Shown here one piece after another: positions 1-10,380 of a stretch of DNA of 64,000 nt (the first letter of the stretch is position 1; the number at the start of each line of letters is the position of its first letter). Origin of the DNA: Mesostigma viride (Eukaryota > Streptophyta > Mesostigmatophyceae > Mesostigmatales > Mesostigmataceae); NCBI GenBank assembly GCA_009746045.1, contig RPFO01000076.1:4457775-4521774 (forward strand), given 5' to 3'. The notes beneath the pieces were generated by a model. The model saw only the letters and a program-made list of their open reading frames with translations, did not search any database and was not told the DNA's origin. Position numbers and translations under genes: made by a program.

Positions 1-548
1 TTGTGAGGGAGAGAAACGGACGAACAACGACCACCATGGTTCGTTGCTCATCCTTCTATACTGCTCAAAGCTCAAACCTGGCGGCTGGCGCCACTAGCGC
101 CACTTTAGACATCAGCCAATCATAACATTGTCTAATTTCCGACAAGCTAAACTTCAAGCTTTATCTGTCAAGCGAACACAAATATACAAGGGCAAATCTG
201 TCGGCTATGCCAGGCACCGCCTGGGGCTTCCTTGCATTTGTGTCTGGTGTCCCACGTTGAAATCCTGAAATTGCACATCTGCTCAGTGCCTCGCCGGCTT
301 GCTGCGTACCAGCATTCGGCAAACTGCCCTTGTGACGAATGTCAGTGAAATTCAGGTCCGCCCAAAAGTTCCGTCAGCAAATTCAGCGGACTTGGCGCGT
401 GAGTACAATTGAGATCCGCGGCGTCAGTACCGGGCCGCGGTATAGCAACCCGCACAAGGCTGCGGACGTCAGAATTACGCTAAAATCTGAATTGCGGACG
501 TGATAGATCACGGACGCGACAGCAGAGGAATTCAACAGGAGGTACGCG
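1..548. other. No gene recognised
   Basis: I see no coding region I can support here. The reverse-strand open frame at 383-769 is Arg/Ser-rich with no motif and overlaps the better plus-strand ORF at 549. The stretch may hold the promoter side of that ORF, but no clear TATA or repeat was seen. Confidence 0.5.
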
Positions 549-791
549 ATGGAGCGACAAGCAGAGATGGAACGTGCCATCAGGGAGGGATGGATATCAC
601 AGGAGGATGCGCGGGAGCTGGATGAGCGTATGCGCAAAAGGCAGCGTCCGAACCCTCCAGACCACCCGGCGGGCGCTGCCAGGTACAGGCGTGCCCCGAG
701 GGGGCGTGTCCGCCCGGCGCGCATGAGACGCCCCACCACACACCGAGTACGGGGGGAAGGCGTTCGCATGCGACGATATCGCTTCCGCTAA
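549..791 (+). CDS. Small Arg-rich hypothetical protein, 80 aa
   Basis: ATG at 549. The first ~35 residues are charged and probably helical (Glu/Arg/Met-rich). The remainder is strongly basic, with many Arg-Arg pairs and Pro, and ends in RRYRFR. No family was recognised. Arg-rich tails of this kind occur in nucleic-acid-binding viral proteins, but that role is inference. It lies 140 bp upstream of the next plus-strand gene in the compact virus-like cluster. Frames on the opposite strand are open too, as expected of GC-rich Arg codons, so it could be spurious. Confidence 0.4.
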   Translation: MERQAEMERAIREGWISQEDARELDERMRKRQRPNPPDHPAGAARYRRAPRGRVRPARMRRPTTHRVRGEGVRMRRYRFR

Positions 792-930
792 CCCGACTAT
801 GCAACCCGTACCTGGTATACGGAACTTTGGCGATGTAGCTTCCAATATATTTTGGTTTGAATTTGAAAAGGTGGTGTTGGACCTGTGATGCGTCTAGAGC
901 CTGTGGATTATCAGTCGGTGCGTGTACACC

Positions 931-1440
931 ATGGACATCGACGCATTAATCGACACACTGCCAGTGTACGAGTTAGGAGAGGGGACCCTCAACCAGGCCC
1001 TCGAGGTCCTCGTGACGCCCCCGCGTGAAGAAGTCGGCGAGGGCTGGACCCAGTGTGTCGCGTATGAACCGTCCACCAAGTACATTGTCAACCACATCCC
1101 GGTCCTCGAGGTAGACGGCCAGACTGGCGACTCGATATTTAAACTCGACCGCTTGCCGACGTGCGATGTGATCAGAGACATCACGAGCGACGTCCGGGTC
1201 AAAGTAGTCGTTGGCGAGGATGAGTTCGACCCCGAGTCCCTCACTGTCGTCCCCTTTCTATCCACGTACACGTACACGGGGCTCAAGTTCTACCTAGACG
1301 GACGAAACCCGCCCAAGCAGTTCAGCGTAAAGTATCGATGCTTTCTTCTGGACGAGAAGAATCGACTACTTGTCCGTGCCGCCCCGCTTGTGACGACCAG
1401 GACGCACGTGTACCGTGACGGAAAGGCCTTGAGGCGCTAG
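931..1440 (+). CDS. Hypothetical protein of virus-like cluster, 169 aa
   Basis: The open frame extends to a GTG at 922, but the first ATG is at 931 and gives MDIDALIDTLPVYEL. It is an acidic, Val/Thr-rich protein of mixed alpha/beta character, with no transmembrane segment and no recognised motif; the C-terminus ends in KALRR. It converges with the nuclease gene, with only 2 bp between the two stop codons. Such packing is typical of large DNA viruses and unlike the surrounding host DNA. Function unknown. The regular codon pattern and intact length make it a credible gene. Confidence 0.7.
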   Translation: MDIDALIDTLPVYELGEGTLNQALEVLVTPPREEVGEGWTQCVAYEPSTKYIVNHIPVLEVDGQTGDSIFKLDRLPTCDVIRDITSDVRVKVVVGEDEFDPESLTVVPFLSTYTYTGLKFYLDGRNPPKQFSVKYRCFLLDEKNRLLVRAAPLVTTRTHVYRDGKALRR

Positions 1441-1442
1441 AA

Positions 1443-2009
1443 TCAAAGCACCACACCGGCGCGCCTCTCGGACGCCGGCCGCGGCTTCACCAGCTCCTCG
1501 TCCAGCATCACCTTGTTGATGCACGTCCCATCCAGGTCGTACAGCACGCCCAGAACGCGGCAGAAACAGTCGAACCCGCGGCACTGGACCGTGACGAGTT
1601 TCTGGTTGCGCGCGTCGATCATGGTCTGCACGTCCTTGACCGACTTCTGTGTGTCGGCCAGTTCGACGTTCACGTCCGTCGTCAACTGCACCAGCCTGTT
1701 CCTGGCCCTCATGGCGCGCATCCTGATTTCGTCCGTGTTCGGCAGATCTTGCGCGGGTGCCAGCTCGTCGGCGTCCGTGCCCCACATCCTGACCGTCAGC
1801 AGGGTGGGCAGGTTGTCCCACGGGGACAGCACGGCCACCTTCACGGTGTCCCCGTCGTACACCCTGACCACCTTGGCCGGGGAGAACACGTGGCCGTCGA
1901 ACGAGAAGGGGGTCAGTTCCTGCAGTGTTAGATTTCTGAGCGCCTCTTTCGCGCCCGGTTGTGACGATGGCTGTACTTTTTTGTTGAGACCGAGTTTCCT
2001 TAGCAACAT
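1443..2009 (-). CDS. Staphylococcal-nuclease-like (thermonuclease fold) protein
   Basis: About 188 aa from the first in-frame ATG at 2009; the longer frame begins at a TTG at 2024 and a stop lies just upstream. The SNase fold is visible: VVRVYDGDTVKV (metal-binding Asp), then VRMWGTDADEL, which matches the R-x-x-G-x-D-x-x-E block holding catalytic Arg and Glu. FCRVLGVLYD matches the region of the second active-site Arg, and the end VMLDEELVKP matches the family's C-terminal 'N..L...GLA' block. These enzymes cleave DNA or RNA with Ca2+. Homologues are found in several nucleocytoplasmic large DNA viruses as well as in cells. The first ~45 residues are a basic leader without an obvious signal peptide. 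Confidence 0.8.
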   Translation of the reverse strand: MLLRKLGLNKKVQPSSQPGAKEALRNLTLQELTPFSFDGHVFSPAKVVRVYDGDTVKVAVLSPWDNLPTLLTVRMWGTDADELAPAQDLPNTDEIRMRAMRARNRLVQLTTDVNVELADTQKSVKDVQTMIDARNQKLVTVQCRGFDCFCRVLGVLYDLDGTCINKVMLDEELVKPRPASERRAGVVL

Positions 2010-2027
2010 TCCAGCTTTATTCAATGG

Positions 2028-2040
2028 ACATATTTAAATA
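2028..2040 (-). promoter_or_regulatory. AT-rich TTTAAATAT upstream of nuclease gene
   Basis: The 60-bp gap between the nuclease start and the next gene contains, on the minus strand, ATTATTTAAATATG about 20 bp before the ATG. A short AT-rich box in a very short intergenic gap fits a viral promoter. No experimental motif is claimed. Confidence 0.3.
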
Positions 2041-2069
2041 ATTCAGTCAATTCATCAACGCACGCATTC

Positions 2070-2843
2070 TCACACGAGTTTCAATATCTCTTCCCTGGTC
2101 ATGGCCACACCCGATTTGATGAGCACTTTGTCGTACCATATGCCGAGACCCTGGACATCTGCCGAATACTCACCGCCCCTGTCTAACATTAGCTGGGAAT
2201 TTGGCCCCCCCACATTACTGTTGTTTGACGTGAAGATGAGTGTACCATCTTTGTACACTTTAAGCGTCCTGCCTTGATTCGTGATGGCCAAATGAAACGG
2301 GTCCGTCGCCACCGTCGTCGTCGTTGTAAAGGGCAGGCCGTTATCGACTGTAAGATAGCCGCCGTTTATCGCATGGACGACGATATTGCCGTACCATACC
2401 AGGTACTTCGCATTTTCATTATCAGGGCGATTCGCCGATAGATCCATTTTTGGAATCACGTTCACGCAAAAGGTGAAAGTACCGGTGGGCACGCCCGTCA
2501 CGTAGGGGGCCTGCCCGGTCGCAACCTTTAGGACACCGCCTTCCACCACCGCGTTGACGAACGTCTTGACGGGATTCCCGACCACGCTCGCGGCGGACGT
2601 GGTGAAATTCCACTCGTACTCGTACGTATCGTCTTCCCATATTGCAAAAAACAATTCGTGGGCCTTGGTATTCGGGTCGAACACCCTGCATTCCAACCAT
2701 TCAACTCCCAGGTCGTTGGTCGCGGTAACAAACTCGGCGAGTTGGCCGAGTTGGAAGGGGTTCGTGGAGGAGAGAGTGGTTTGGTCGGGGAAAATAATCG
2801 ACTTGTTCACCTCCAGTCGGTCGATAGTTTTCGTGGACGACAT
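2070..2843 (-). CDS. LamG/ConA-like beta-sandwich protein, virion fibre candidate
   Basis: 257 aa from ATG (MSSTKTIDRLEV). The N-terminal ~30 residues resemble a short fibre-attachment leader (SIIFPDQTTLSST). The body is Thr/Asn/Gly-rich beta sequence: AHELFFAIWEDDTYEYEWNF, then FTFCVNVIPKMD, KYLVWYGNIVVHAING, LAITNQGRTLKVYKDGTLIF, and a closing LMLDRGGEYSADVQGLGIWY. The 'VYKDGTLIF ... GLGIWYDKVL' pattern is typical of concanavalin-like/LamG folds. A C-terminal helix (TREEILKLV) matches the 'L..eei..ly' tail often seen after such domains. It is followed 30 bp upstream by another structural-looking gene in the same direction. Role as a surface or fibre protein is inference. Confidence 0.6.
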   Translation of the reverse strand: MSSTKTIDRLEVNKSIIFPDQTTLSSTNPFQLGQLAEFVTATNDLGVEWLECRVFDPNTKAHELFFAIWEDDTYEYEWNFTTSAASVVGNPVKTFVNAVVEGGVLKVATGQAPYVTGVPTGTFTFCVNVIPKMDLSANRPDNENAKYLVWYGNIVVHAINGGYLTVDNGLPFTTTTTVATDPFHLAITNQGRTLKVYKDGTLIFTSNNSNVGGPNSQLMLDRGGEYSADVQGLGIWYDKVLIKSGVAMTREEILKLV

Positions 2844-2873
2844 GAGTGGTCGATATACAGGGCGGATGTTTTT

Positions 2874-3968
2874 TCACGCGTCGAAAACGCAGATCGTCTT
2901 GTCGGGGAGGCCGGTACTCAGCACGCGCTTCTTGATCTGCAGCTGGCCGCCCACGACGGTGAACTTGTACCGCACGTCGCCTGACCCCAGCTCGAATGTG
3001 TCCGCCTCGGCCCCGAAATTGCCAGTCGCGGGCTTCACCACGATGTCGAGAGGTGAAGCCCTGCTCGGAGTTGACAGTGTGATGGCTCCTGCTTGATCAC
3101 TGTTCTTGTGGGAGATCTCCAGGTAGCCATGTGGGTTGTTCAGCTCGTCCGCTGGTGTGGTAAATGTCGCCTTGTTTGGGGAGATCTTCACAGCTGCGTG
3201 TGAATCAATGACCACCTCAGTACCTCTTATCCTCAGCTGACTTCCAGATTCGAGAGAGAGATCCGCGTTGGACGTTGTTGACACTCTTCCCCTCGTCGTG
3301 CTCAATCCGGTCAAAGCAAACCCCACATTGTGATGGATACCGAGGTTGATGGAAGCCGGCTCGTAGCTGGTGGTAAACGGGACCATACGTCTTCCCATAA
3401 CTTTCACGGCATCTCCTCCATCTGTCGACGTTCCATCGTCTTGATACGCGTGCAATTCTCCCATAGTGATGACGTGGCATTTTGGAGCAGGGTACTTGCT
3501 GGTACCACTGTTCGTTCGATTTCCTGTCAAAACCAGATCACTCGTCGTGGAGCTCAAGACCGTGTGTTGGGGTGAAATAATCGCGGAGGTTCGATAGCTG
3601 GATGCATCATTGTCAGCAACCAGCCCCATGAAGTAACTGCTTGTGACATACGTTGGGGCGCTATTGAGGCCAGGAAGTGATTGTGAAGCGCCCACAACGC
3701 CAGCTGATGTGATGCCTACTTTGGACGTGGTCGCCCCCCGCCCTGTCCGCCCCCGCTGGTCGTGCTCTCCAGATATGCACTAGTCGCGCCAATGACCAGC
3801 TTAGCGCCGAGACTGCCATCCGCGTTGACCGCCTGGAGAGCGGTGTTTCCATTCTCTTGGATGATCTTGAGTGACGCGTTTTGTGTCCTGCGATATGCCG
3901 GTCAGCTCTCGAGTTTGAATAGACTTGAAGAAGAGCCTGCCGTTTGCTTGCTCCAAGTTGGGAGGCAT
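2874..3968 (-). pseudogene. Fibre-like virion protein gene with two frameshifts
   Basis: The longest frame (3695-2874) starts at a GTG inside an evident larger gene. An ATG at 3968 opens the same frame (MPPNLEQANG...). The frame is lost near 3879 (a TTTT run) and recovered near 3733-3755 (C/G runs); between them a +1/-1 frame reads sensible Asn/Gly/Ala-rich sequence (NASLKIIQENG). The intact gene would encode ~364 aa. The C-terminal part holds GDVRYKFTVVGGQLQIKKR and a Ser/Thr-rich middle, as in viral fibre or base proteins; no named family was recognised. Both shifts are at homopolymers, so assembly error is as likely as decay. Confidence 0.55.
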
Positions 3969-3974
3969 GACGCG

Positions 3975-3987
3975 TTTTTATATATCG
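3975..3987 (-). promoter_or_regulatory. TATA-like box before the 3968 start
   Basis: On the minus strand TATATAAAAACGCG lies directly upstream of the ATG at 3968, within a 52-bp intergenic gap. The position and AT-richness suggest a viral-type promoter. Confidence 0.35.
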
Positions 3988-4020
3988 ATTGTTAAAAAAA
4001 TAGCCTCCCACAACCACACC

Positions 4021-5010
4021 TTAACGCTTGTTGGTCAGATCCATAACCGGGTCCACGGTGCTAGAACCGATGGCGCCAAGGGAGTTGACGGTCAAGGCCC
4101 CCGTTCCGTCCTCGCTGACGGGGAGGATGTTACCGAGCATCGTGCTCGTAGTACTGGCCATGGACCCCTGGGTCTTGACGATCTGCAGCGTCTCGTCGTC
4201 CGCAATACGGAAACCGTACGTGACGGTGAGAGGGCCGGAGTCGTACTCGCTGGAGTACCTGTACAGCTGCGTGTCGGCGATCTGCTGTGCCGTCATGCTG
4301 TTGAGGGCGGTGTCCACTAAGCGCCAGTTCTTGTAGCCAACGTTGAGCGTGGGAGTCGTGACGGCGCTGGTCACGTCGTACGTGCTTCGAGGACCGAGAT
4401 AGATACCCCGGGCGGAAGCGGTGCTGCTCAGGATAGCGCCGGTGTTGGCGGCACTGATGGTCGTGGCGACGTTGCCGGCGATAGTCCTCCACGGCAGCAT
4501 GACGGCGGCGTCGGAGCTGGACTTGAGCTGGCCGTTGATGAACAGCTGCGGCTCGGTGGCGGACAGGTGGACACCCAGCACAAACTCGGACGAGCCCACG
4601 ACGGGGTTCACGGTCTCGGTGTACGAGGTCCCGTTGAACATCAAGATGCGGCCCGATCGCCAGGCCCACACGCTGACGTACGCGCCGGCAGTGGCGGGGT
4701 CGCCGACGGTGAGCAGCTCCACCATGTCCTTGTTCGATTTGGTAGAGCCGCCGACGCCGCAGAGGAAAGGGGCCGTCATCGCGGTGCCGGTACCTGTACC
4801 GATCGACCCGCCCGTCGCGCTGGCTAGGGAAGTGATGGGCTTCACGATGCCGGTCACCAGGACGCTTGTACCTTGATTGGGAGTGGTCGCAGTCCCCCTG
4901 GTTATGCCGGTGATCCCGTAGCTGGACGTGAGATAGCTGGAGTTGCCGTACATCGTCTGGAAGTACCCCCCCGAGTGGGTGGGAGCGGACATCGGAGCGC
5001 TAGTCGGTAG
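4021..5010 (-). pseudogene. 3' part of a LamG-like viral gene split by element E1
   Basis: An open frame of 323 codons appears to start at ATG 4992, but the frame stays open leftward to the insertion at 5010/5011 and resumes at 12384, so the ATG is internal. The protein is Thr/Ser/Gly-rich and beta-rich: SVWAWRSGRILMFNGTSYTE, EFVLGVHLSATEPQLFINGQ and an IYLGPRS...NWRLVD block typical of LamG/ConA jelly rolls, then a helix MTAQQIADTQLYRY, and a Ser/Thr tail. The part at 12384-12855 carries a second similar domain, so the gene had at least two jelly-roll units. The retained coding capacity is ~487 codons; the 5' end is missing. Confidence 0.7.
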
Positions 5011-5708
5011 AGTTAAAGCGCAATGTGTAGGGATAGATAGATTCCAATGCGCTCGGATAGATTCATCATGAGAATGGTTGGAATGGAGCTTGGTTAAAAT
5101 ATAGGCTTACAGCACTCGTGCACGTGAGTGCTTAGACACGAGTTTGCCAAGTCAAGGCAACACACGTGAGGCGGGCTCGCAAGAGATCTAACCAGTTGGC
5201 ACTGGCCTATTCTTTATATACTTGTGCACTGTGCTTTGCTAGGCCTGAGCAGCCTCGTAGGCCTGCTCAGTATTAACACCCCCGGTACAGTATTAACAAC
5301 CTGTACAGCGTCCAGATCCTATACAGTAGGTCTGCCATACAGGCACAGTGACCACAGAGTACAGTCCACAGTGATTATTGCGTCTGCACCCAATAGTCCA
5401 GGACTAAGCCTGCGGTACCAACAGACCACAGGTTAAGGTTCCTATTTCCTGCGTACGACGTATTAATCCAATACCGTCGTAGGTTCAGCACCTAATTCCT
5501 GTCAGCCCAGGAATTACTGTCGACCCCATATGCCGTCGGCACATATTCACGCACGACTTAGAAGAATAGCCGGCTCGCGCTCGCGCGCGACCGGGAAGTC
5601 GGAACACCATAACTTTCTTGATACTTGTCGGAATGAACTCGTTCCGGTGCCGCTGGAATCGTAGAGATATGCCGAATCAGGAACACGCCAATGCGCTTGG
5701 CGTTAACT
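5011..5708 (-). repeat. E1 left LTR (3' LTR in element sense), 698 bp
   Basis: Begins AGTTAAAGCG and ends GGCGTTAACT. Near-identical to 11682-12383. A related copy occurs as a solo LTR at 51061-51760. Confidence 0.93.
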
Positions 5709-5727
5709 CCAATCCTTTCTTTTCTTG
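5709..5727 (-). other. E1 polypurine tract
   Basis: Reads AAGAAAAGAAAGGATTGG on the minus strand directly before the left LTR. The same tract, with small changes, lies next to the left LTR of E5 (39891-39911). This fixes the orientation of both elements. Confidence 0.75.
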
Positions 5728-5776
5728 AGCTGTAGCAGCTCACACAAGTCTACATACAAACACACACAATGGGTAC

Positions 5777-5896
5777 TGGACATCCTCCCCGACTACAAGT
5801 CACAACCCACTGGGCATGACAGTCAGCTTGGATTCCTGGACATCCTCCCCGACTACAAGTCACAACCCACTGGGCATGACAGTCAGCTTGGATTCC
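5777..5896. repeat. 60-bp tandem duplication, two copies
   Basis: The unit starting TGGACATCCTCCCCGAC and ending CTTGGATTCC occurs twice back to back without visible difference. It lies in the non-coding 3' region of E1. Confidence 0.95.
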
Positions 5897-6515
5897 TTAT
5901 TATATGTACATAGCACCCATACTGGTTCAGGAGCACAAACAAATTACAATGAGTCCCTATCCCTTCCCGGGAGGCTCGTTGTGTTACCCATGTACAAGAG
6001 GTTGGCCAACTGTGGCAGCCCATAGGTGTTCAGTGAAGAACTTGAGAAGTATGTACAACCTTCAGGACCTTAGGCGAAACCCCACAGATCACCCACAACA
6101 GCTCATCAGAAAACATTGCTGACCCCCAGACGGGAGTCGGCGCCGGTCTGCTGCCCCTTATCGAACCAGACACAACATCTACGCGAAGCACATGCAAAAC
6201 ACAAGCTCCTATACTCATTCCAACCGTGGAAAATCAGGGGACCTGTCGCCACCTCACCAGCATGGTGGATGGGTCAGCCAGTCCGTGAAACTCCGCCTTA
6301 AGACGGCACCAGGGAATCGAACCCCGCCCACAAACCACAGATCTGGGGAAACCTCAGACTGAGATGAAAACCCCAGATAGACATCTCTCCATCAGAGACA
6401 ATGTCAGACATTCCCACACCAGAGACATGTCTCACCCCTCAAGGTGTGCTCAGGATTATGTACAATCAAGCTCCCAGCCTGATATCCAGAGACTTAAGCA
6501 CCCAGCTCTCAGCTT
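5897..6515. other. E1 3' non-coding region with tRNA T-arm-like motif
   Basis: No coding frame is supported. At 6311-6330 the minus strand reads CGGGGTTCGATTCCCTG, which forms a 5-bp stem with a 7-nt TTCGATT loop like a tRNA T arm and contains a perfect pol III B-box core GGTTCGATTCC. The same motif occurs at the equivalent place in E5 (40541-40560). Confidence 0.6.
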
Positions 6516-7065
6516 TTAGACAGATAGACCGACTTGACAGTCAGCATTCATGAGCTTCCTCAGTACATTGTACTGGGCTGGGGCCTTGTGTGGCAGCTTG
6601 GTCAATGCATCAGCAGGGTTCTCCTCGCCAGGGATATGCTTCAAGTCAACCAAACTGGCCAACTCCTTTAGCAACAAATAACCCAGATCTCGGCTCCTGG
6701 CCAGCTGCTTGTGAACAAACTGGACCATACCCGTGCTGTCTGTTAGCAACAACGTCTCCATCTGCAAGGACCAAGGGGTAACTGAAGCCAGCTGAGTCCA
6801 GCTTTTTGTACAAACTGGACTGGATCCCCTCACATATGGCCCTGCATTCTGCCACATCTGAACTGATACAGACCCTCTTCTGCAGTCTGCTGTACCAGCT
6901 GAACAAACTTGCCCTGCTCTGATAGAAAGCAAACAGAGCAGCAGATCTCCCCCTGACCTTAGTGACCTGGCGAGCATCCATGGAACTGTCAACAAAGATC
7001 TCCAAGGTGTTAGGCTGGGCAAAGTCAATCCCAGACAAAATCAGATCAGGGGTACTCTCCACCAA
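6516..7065 (-). pseudogene. Copia-type RNase H remnant of E1
   Basis: Two overlapping minus frames (7065-6646 and 7028-6516) carry the copia RNase H signature: LEIFVDSSMDARQVTKVRGR with the first acidic residue, LFSWYSRLQKRVCISSDVAECRA (catalytic Glu in the SSxVAEcRA motif), TDSTGMVQFVHKQLARSRDL, and the end KHIPGEENPADALTK. A frameshift within ~6780-6830 moves the reading between the frames. Homologous blocks at 40841-41584 (E5) and 14735-15610 (E2) show the intact order. It degraded the RNA strand of the cDNA hybrid; here it cannot be made as one protein. Confidence 0.85.
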
Positions 7066-10000
7066 CTGGGCTATGACGATCGAGGCTTCTCATCCTTAGC
7101 ACCTCATCAGGCATTCTGCTGTGCATCATCAATGATAGGGCCCACAGGTGGCAGCTAACAAACCACGCCCACATGCCTCTCAACTTGGGACATGTCGTGA
7201 TAAGCACTAACATCTCTAGTGGCAAGGACCAAGGGATACATATCTGAAGCAAATCCAGCAAACAACGTAATGTTATTCTTAGGCTAGATTGTCCAGATCC
7301 CCTCTCGTAGGTCCTTCAGCCTGCCACATATGCCCTTATCCAGAGCACAGATCAACCCTCACATACAAACTGTACATGTCAGGCTGAAACTCATTCAGGA
7401 ACAACCATACTGATAACCATGAAGCAACCATCATTGCAGGGTACACATAAGCATCAGATGATAGAGGCACTGAGAAGAAAACCCCACCCAGGCTGAATAA
7501 GGCACCACACCGTGGAGCCAACCTTGGGCTACCTCGTGCACAGATCCATATCACATCTGACAGTGTAACACCCAGGTCAAACATCAGTAAGGTTTTTCAG
7601 TCCCTGAAACATGTCCTCAGACCAGCCAACTCCCATATCACCCTGGGAGAAACCAAATCCTAGGTTTTACAGCAAAACAGTCGTGGACAGAGTAAATCAT
7701 CCCAAGACCAGCCAACTCCATAATGAGGAGACAACCAAACTATATGGTTTCACAGCATCACATCTGGGATCAATCATAACTTCCAGGCCAGCCAACTCCA
7801 AACTAGGAGGAAACCAAATCCTATGGTTTTACAGCAACACACCTGGGAACCATCACAACTTCCATATGCTGATTGTCATACAGCAATCAATCTGAACATG
7901 CACAGGCCAGGGACAGGGTCAACTGGAATCACACATCCATCATCAGCAACTCACGTATGCAGATGCTGATCTGTATATACCCTCCACAGTCGGCCTTCAG
8001 CATTCAGCAGGTTTCAGATTGCTCTTGAAGCATCCTCTGCAGGCTCCATAGTCCCGGACCTTGTAGACTGGAAATTTTCTTCAGGAAGCTTGTGCCAACC
8101 CTTCAAACATAATCTGGTTTCTTCTCCATCTGGTAGCCAACTTTAAACATGCTGCACTGTTCCAACATTTTCTTTCTTTTTGAGGACATAATAATTCCCC
8201 AAAGCAGCATGGTTGCTACAAGAAACCATATATGTAAGCAACTGCCAAAACGGGAGACAAATATAAATCTGGCACTCAGCCATGTATGTATCCCCTGGCA
8301 ACACTCAGGTAGTTACCTCCTGCCACTCTGACAGCCTGAACTCAACAGGAAAATCTGGATCCACTTGACAATATTATTAGCCCCCTCAGGACACTGGTCT
8401 GCATCTCTGGAAACTGGAATCTCTGGAACTCTGGAACTCTTGAATTCTGGAAATCTGGATTTCTGGATTTCTGGTTCATCACCTTCAAGCTCGACAGGTA
8501 TCACTGGGCAGCTGAAGCTGACAGCATCTCAGGTTCACTTGCAGACACAGAACTCTGGACCCAGCAACACTCCAACGTACCACATTGGAGAATCCAGGAT
8601 TAGGAACCCCCTTGCAACAGACCCTGCAGGTCTTGTACATAGTATGGGGGAACACTATTATGGATAAACTGTAAATACAGGAGTGATATTGCAGAATATA
8701 CCATGAACACTGCTTGGATGAGGAGCAATGCTGCCAACGGTTATATTTTCTGGCAACCTGCCAGTGCATATCGGGTATCATCAGTTTTCCATTAACACTG
8801 GAAAGTTAGGGTTTATTAACCAACTGTTAATTTTCCCCTAAGGCATGTTGAGGCCCTTTCCACGTGTGTCCCAACACAAAGCTAGACACCCAGGGGCAAC
8901 TTGGCTCACCGACCAGCAGTTCTCCTGTATGCTGACCAAGATCCCATGTCAGAGACCTGAGCATTGGTATCCACTTTAATGTTAGCAGCCTCAGGACGTA
9001 GCACCTGGATGAGCATGCTAGCCATCTTGGCACCGTCTTGTGCTTTGCCTAGCCAAGACCACAACATTAAAATCTCTCTGGGAATCCTCCCAACGCAGTT
9101 ATAGGCGCACACCCGATCAGGCCTGGTGTTTGGCCGATCAATCCAGGGGTGCAGCCTGCCTGTCTGCTTGCCCAACCACCGTATATGAAGGTACCCCAGG
9201 GGCCTGGCCAGGGTCACCCTGGGGCCTCGATACAGCTGTAGCAAACTGATCCTCTGCATTACACCTGCAGCTGGCAAAGCTCAGGTACCCAGGTATAACT
9301 GACTCCCATCAGCTTACCTGTCCTTGAATGGCTGATCACAGAACAGGCATATTATTGCTAAGGTGATGTTTCCAAAACCACTCAAAGCATTTATGGCCAA
9401 CTGGTTTCCACCTGGCTCACCACGCCAAGCCCAGCTGCCTAAACCTTGAAAATCAGATGCAAATGCTTGACTTCAGATTGTTGGCACAAATCAAAACATC
9501 AAACCGAACACTTGTTAGACCCTTCCCACACTTCAATCCAGAAGAGGTACTTCCTGGGTCTCGATCACTAATTACACACCAGCACATGGTGGTAACGGCC
9601 AACCGCGAGGCCCTTATCCACACCCTTATACAACTGTAATAAGGGTGCCCTTCCCTGTCATACACTAGACCAGGGGCATTCTGCACAATGCTGTGAGTTG
9701 CCCACCCTCACACATCAATACAGAGATCACATGGGAGCTCAACCTGACCCTGTGCAAACAGGCCAGTCACCAACAACCGTCAAATTATTGCAGTAATTTT
9801 GGAAACACATTCAGCATCTGATCCCCCAGTGTGTTCATGCTTCAAGGAATAGCAACACCATGCTAGACCGAGCCTGGGGCTGTCCCTCACATATCCCTTA
9901 ACAGGAATGATGTACTCAACACCCGCTCGGGGACACACTCAACATACAAGCGGTGGAGAAAACGGCATGTTACTTGGCCCTCAAGCCCCTTCACACGCAG

Positions 10001-10380
10001 AACAGCACAACTGTGCTTCGGCTACTGCATACATGACCCAGAAACAGCACGTCTTCAGCGAGACCTCCGGCTATGGGAACCCTTCAGCTCTCGCCTTATA
10101 CGTTATCTGGCTACCCCCGACCAACAAAACCATCCCTGCCTGCCAGTCGCTGACTCAGGAAATGCTGACCTTGTAGGAGCTGCCTGCCAGTCACGTACAC
10201 GCGCGCCAACTAATGATGGACGCACCATCCATTAATTCCTTGCAAACTCCACGAGTTCTGCAATCACGGCCTCAATGCCATGATTCTCATAGCGCCATAC
10301 CACATATAGCAGTGGAATGCTGAGAGCAAATATGCAATTAACTGCAACCTGCAGCCATCATTTGCCATCGCTCTACATAC
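7066..10380 (-). pseudogene. Degenerate pol interior of E1
   Basis: No continuous frame. Short minus-strand pieces fit copia pol: around 8906-9277 the frame has NIKVDTNAQVSDMG, matching the protease core VDTNSQVSIIG of E5. 7611-7870 holds about three ~85-bp repeats (each with a 'CCAGCCAACTCC ... AAACCAAATCC' core). 8405-8475 is a short CTGGAAT/CTGGATTTCTGG repeat. Everything else is non-coding to my reading. Confidence 0.55.

Noticed and set aside
4021-4992. ATG at 4992 as a gene start
   Set aside because: The frame is open leftward through the E1 insertion point and resumes at 12384, so this Met is internal.
8405-8475. CRISPR-like short repeats
   Set aside because: Irregular CTGGAA/CTGGAT words without spacers, in a eukaryotic retroelement.
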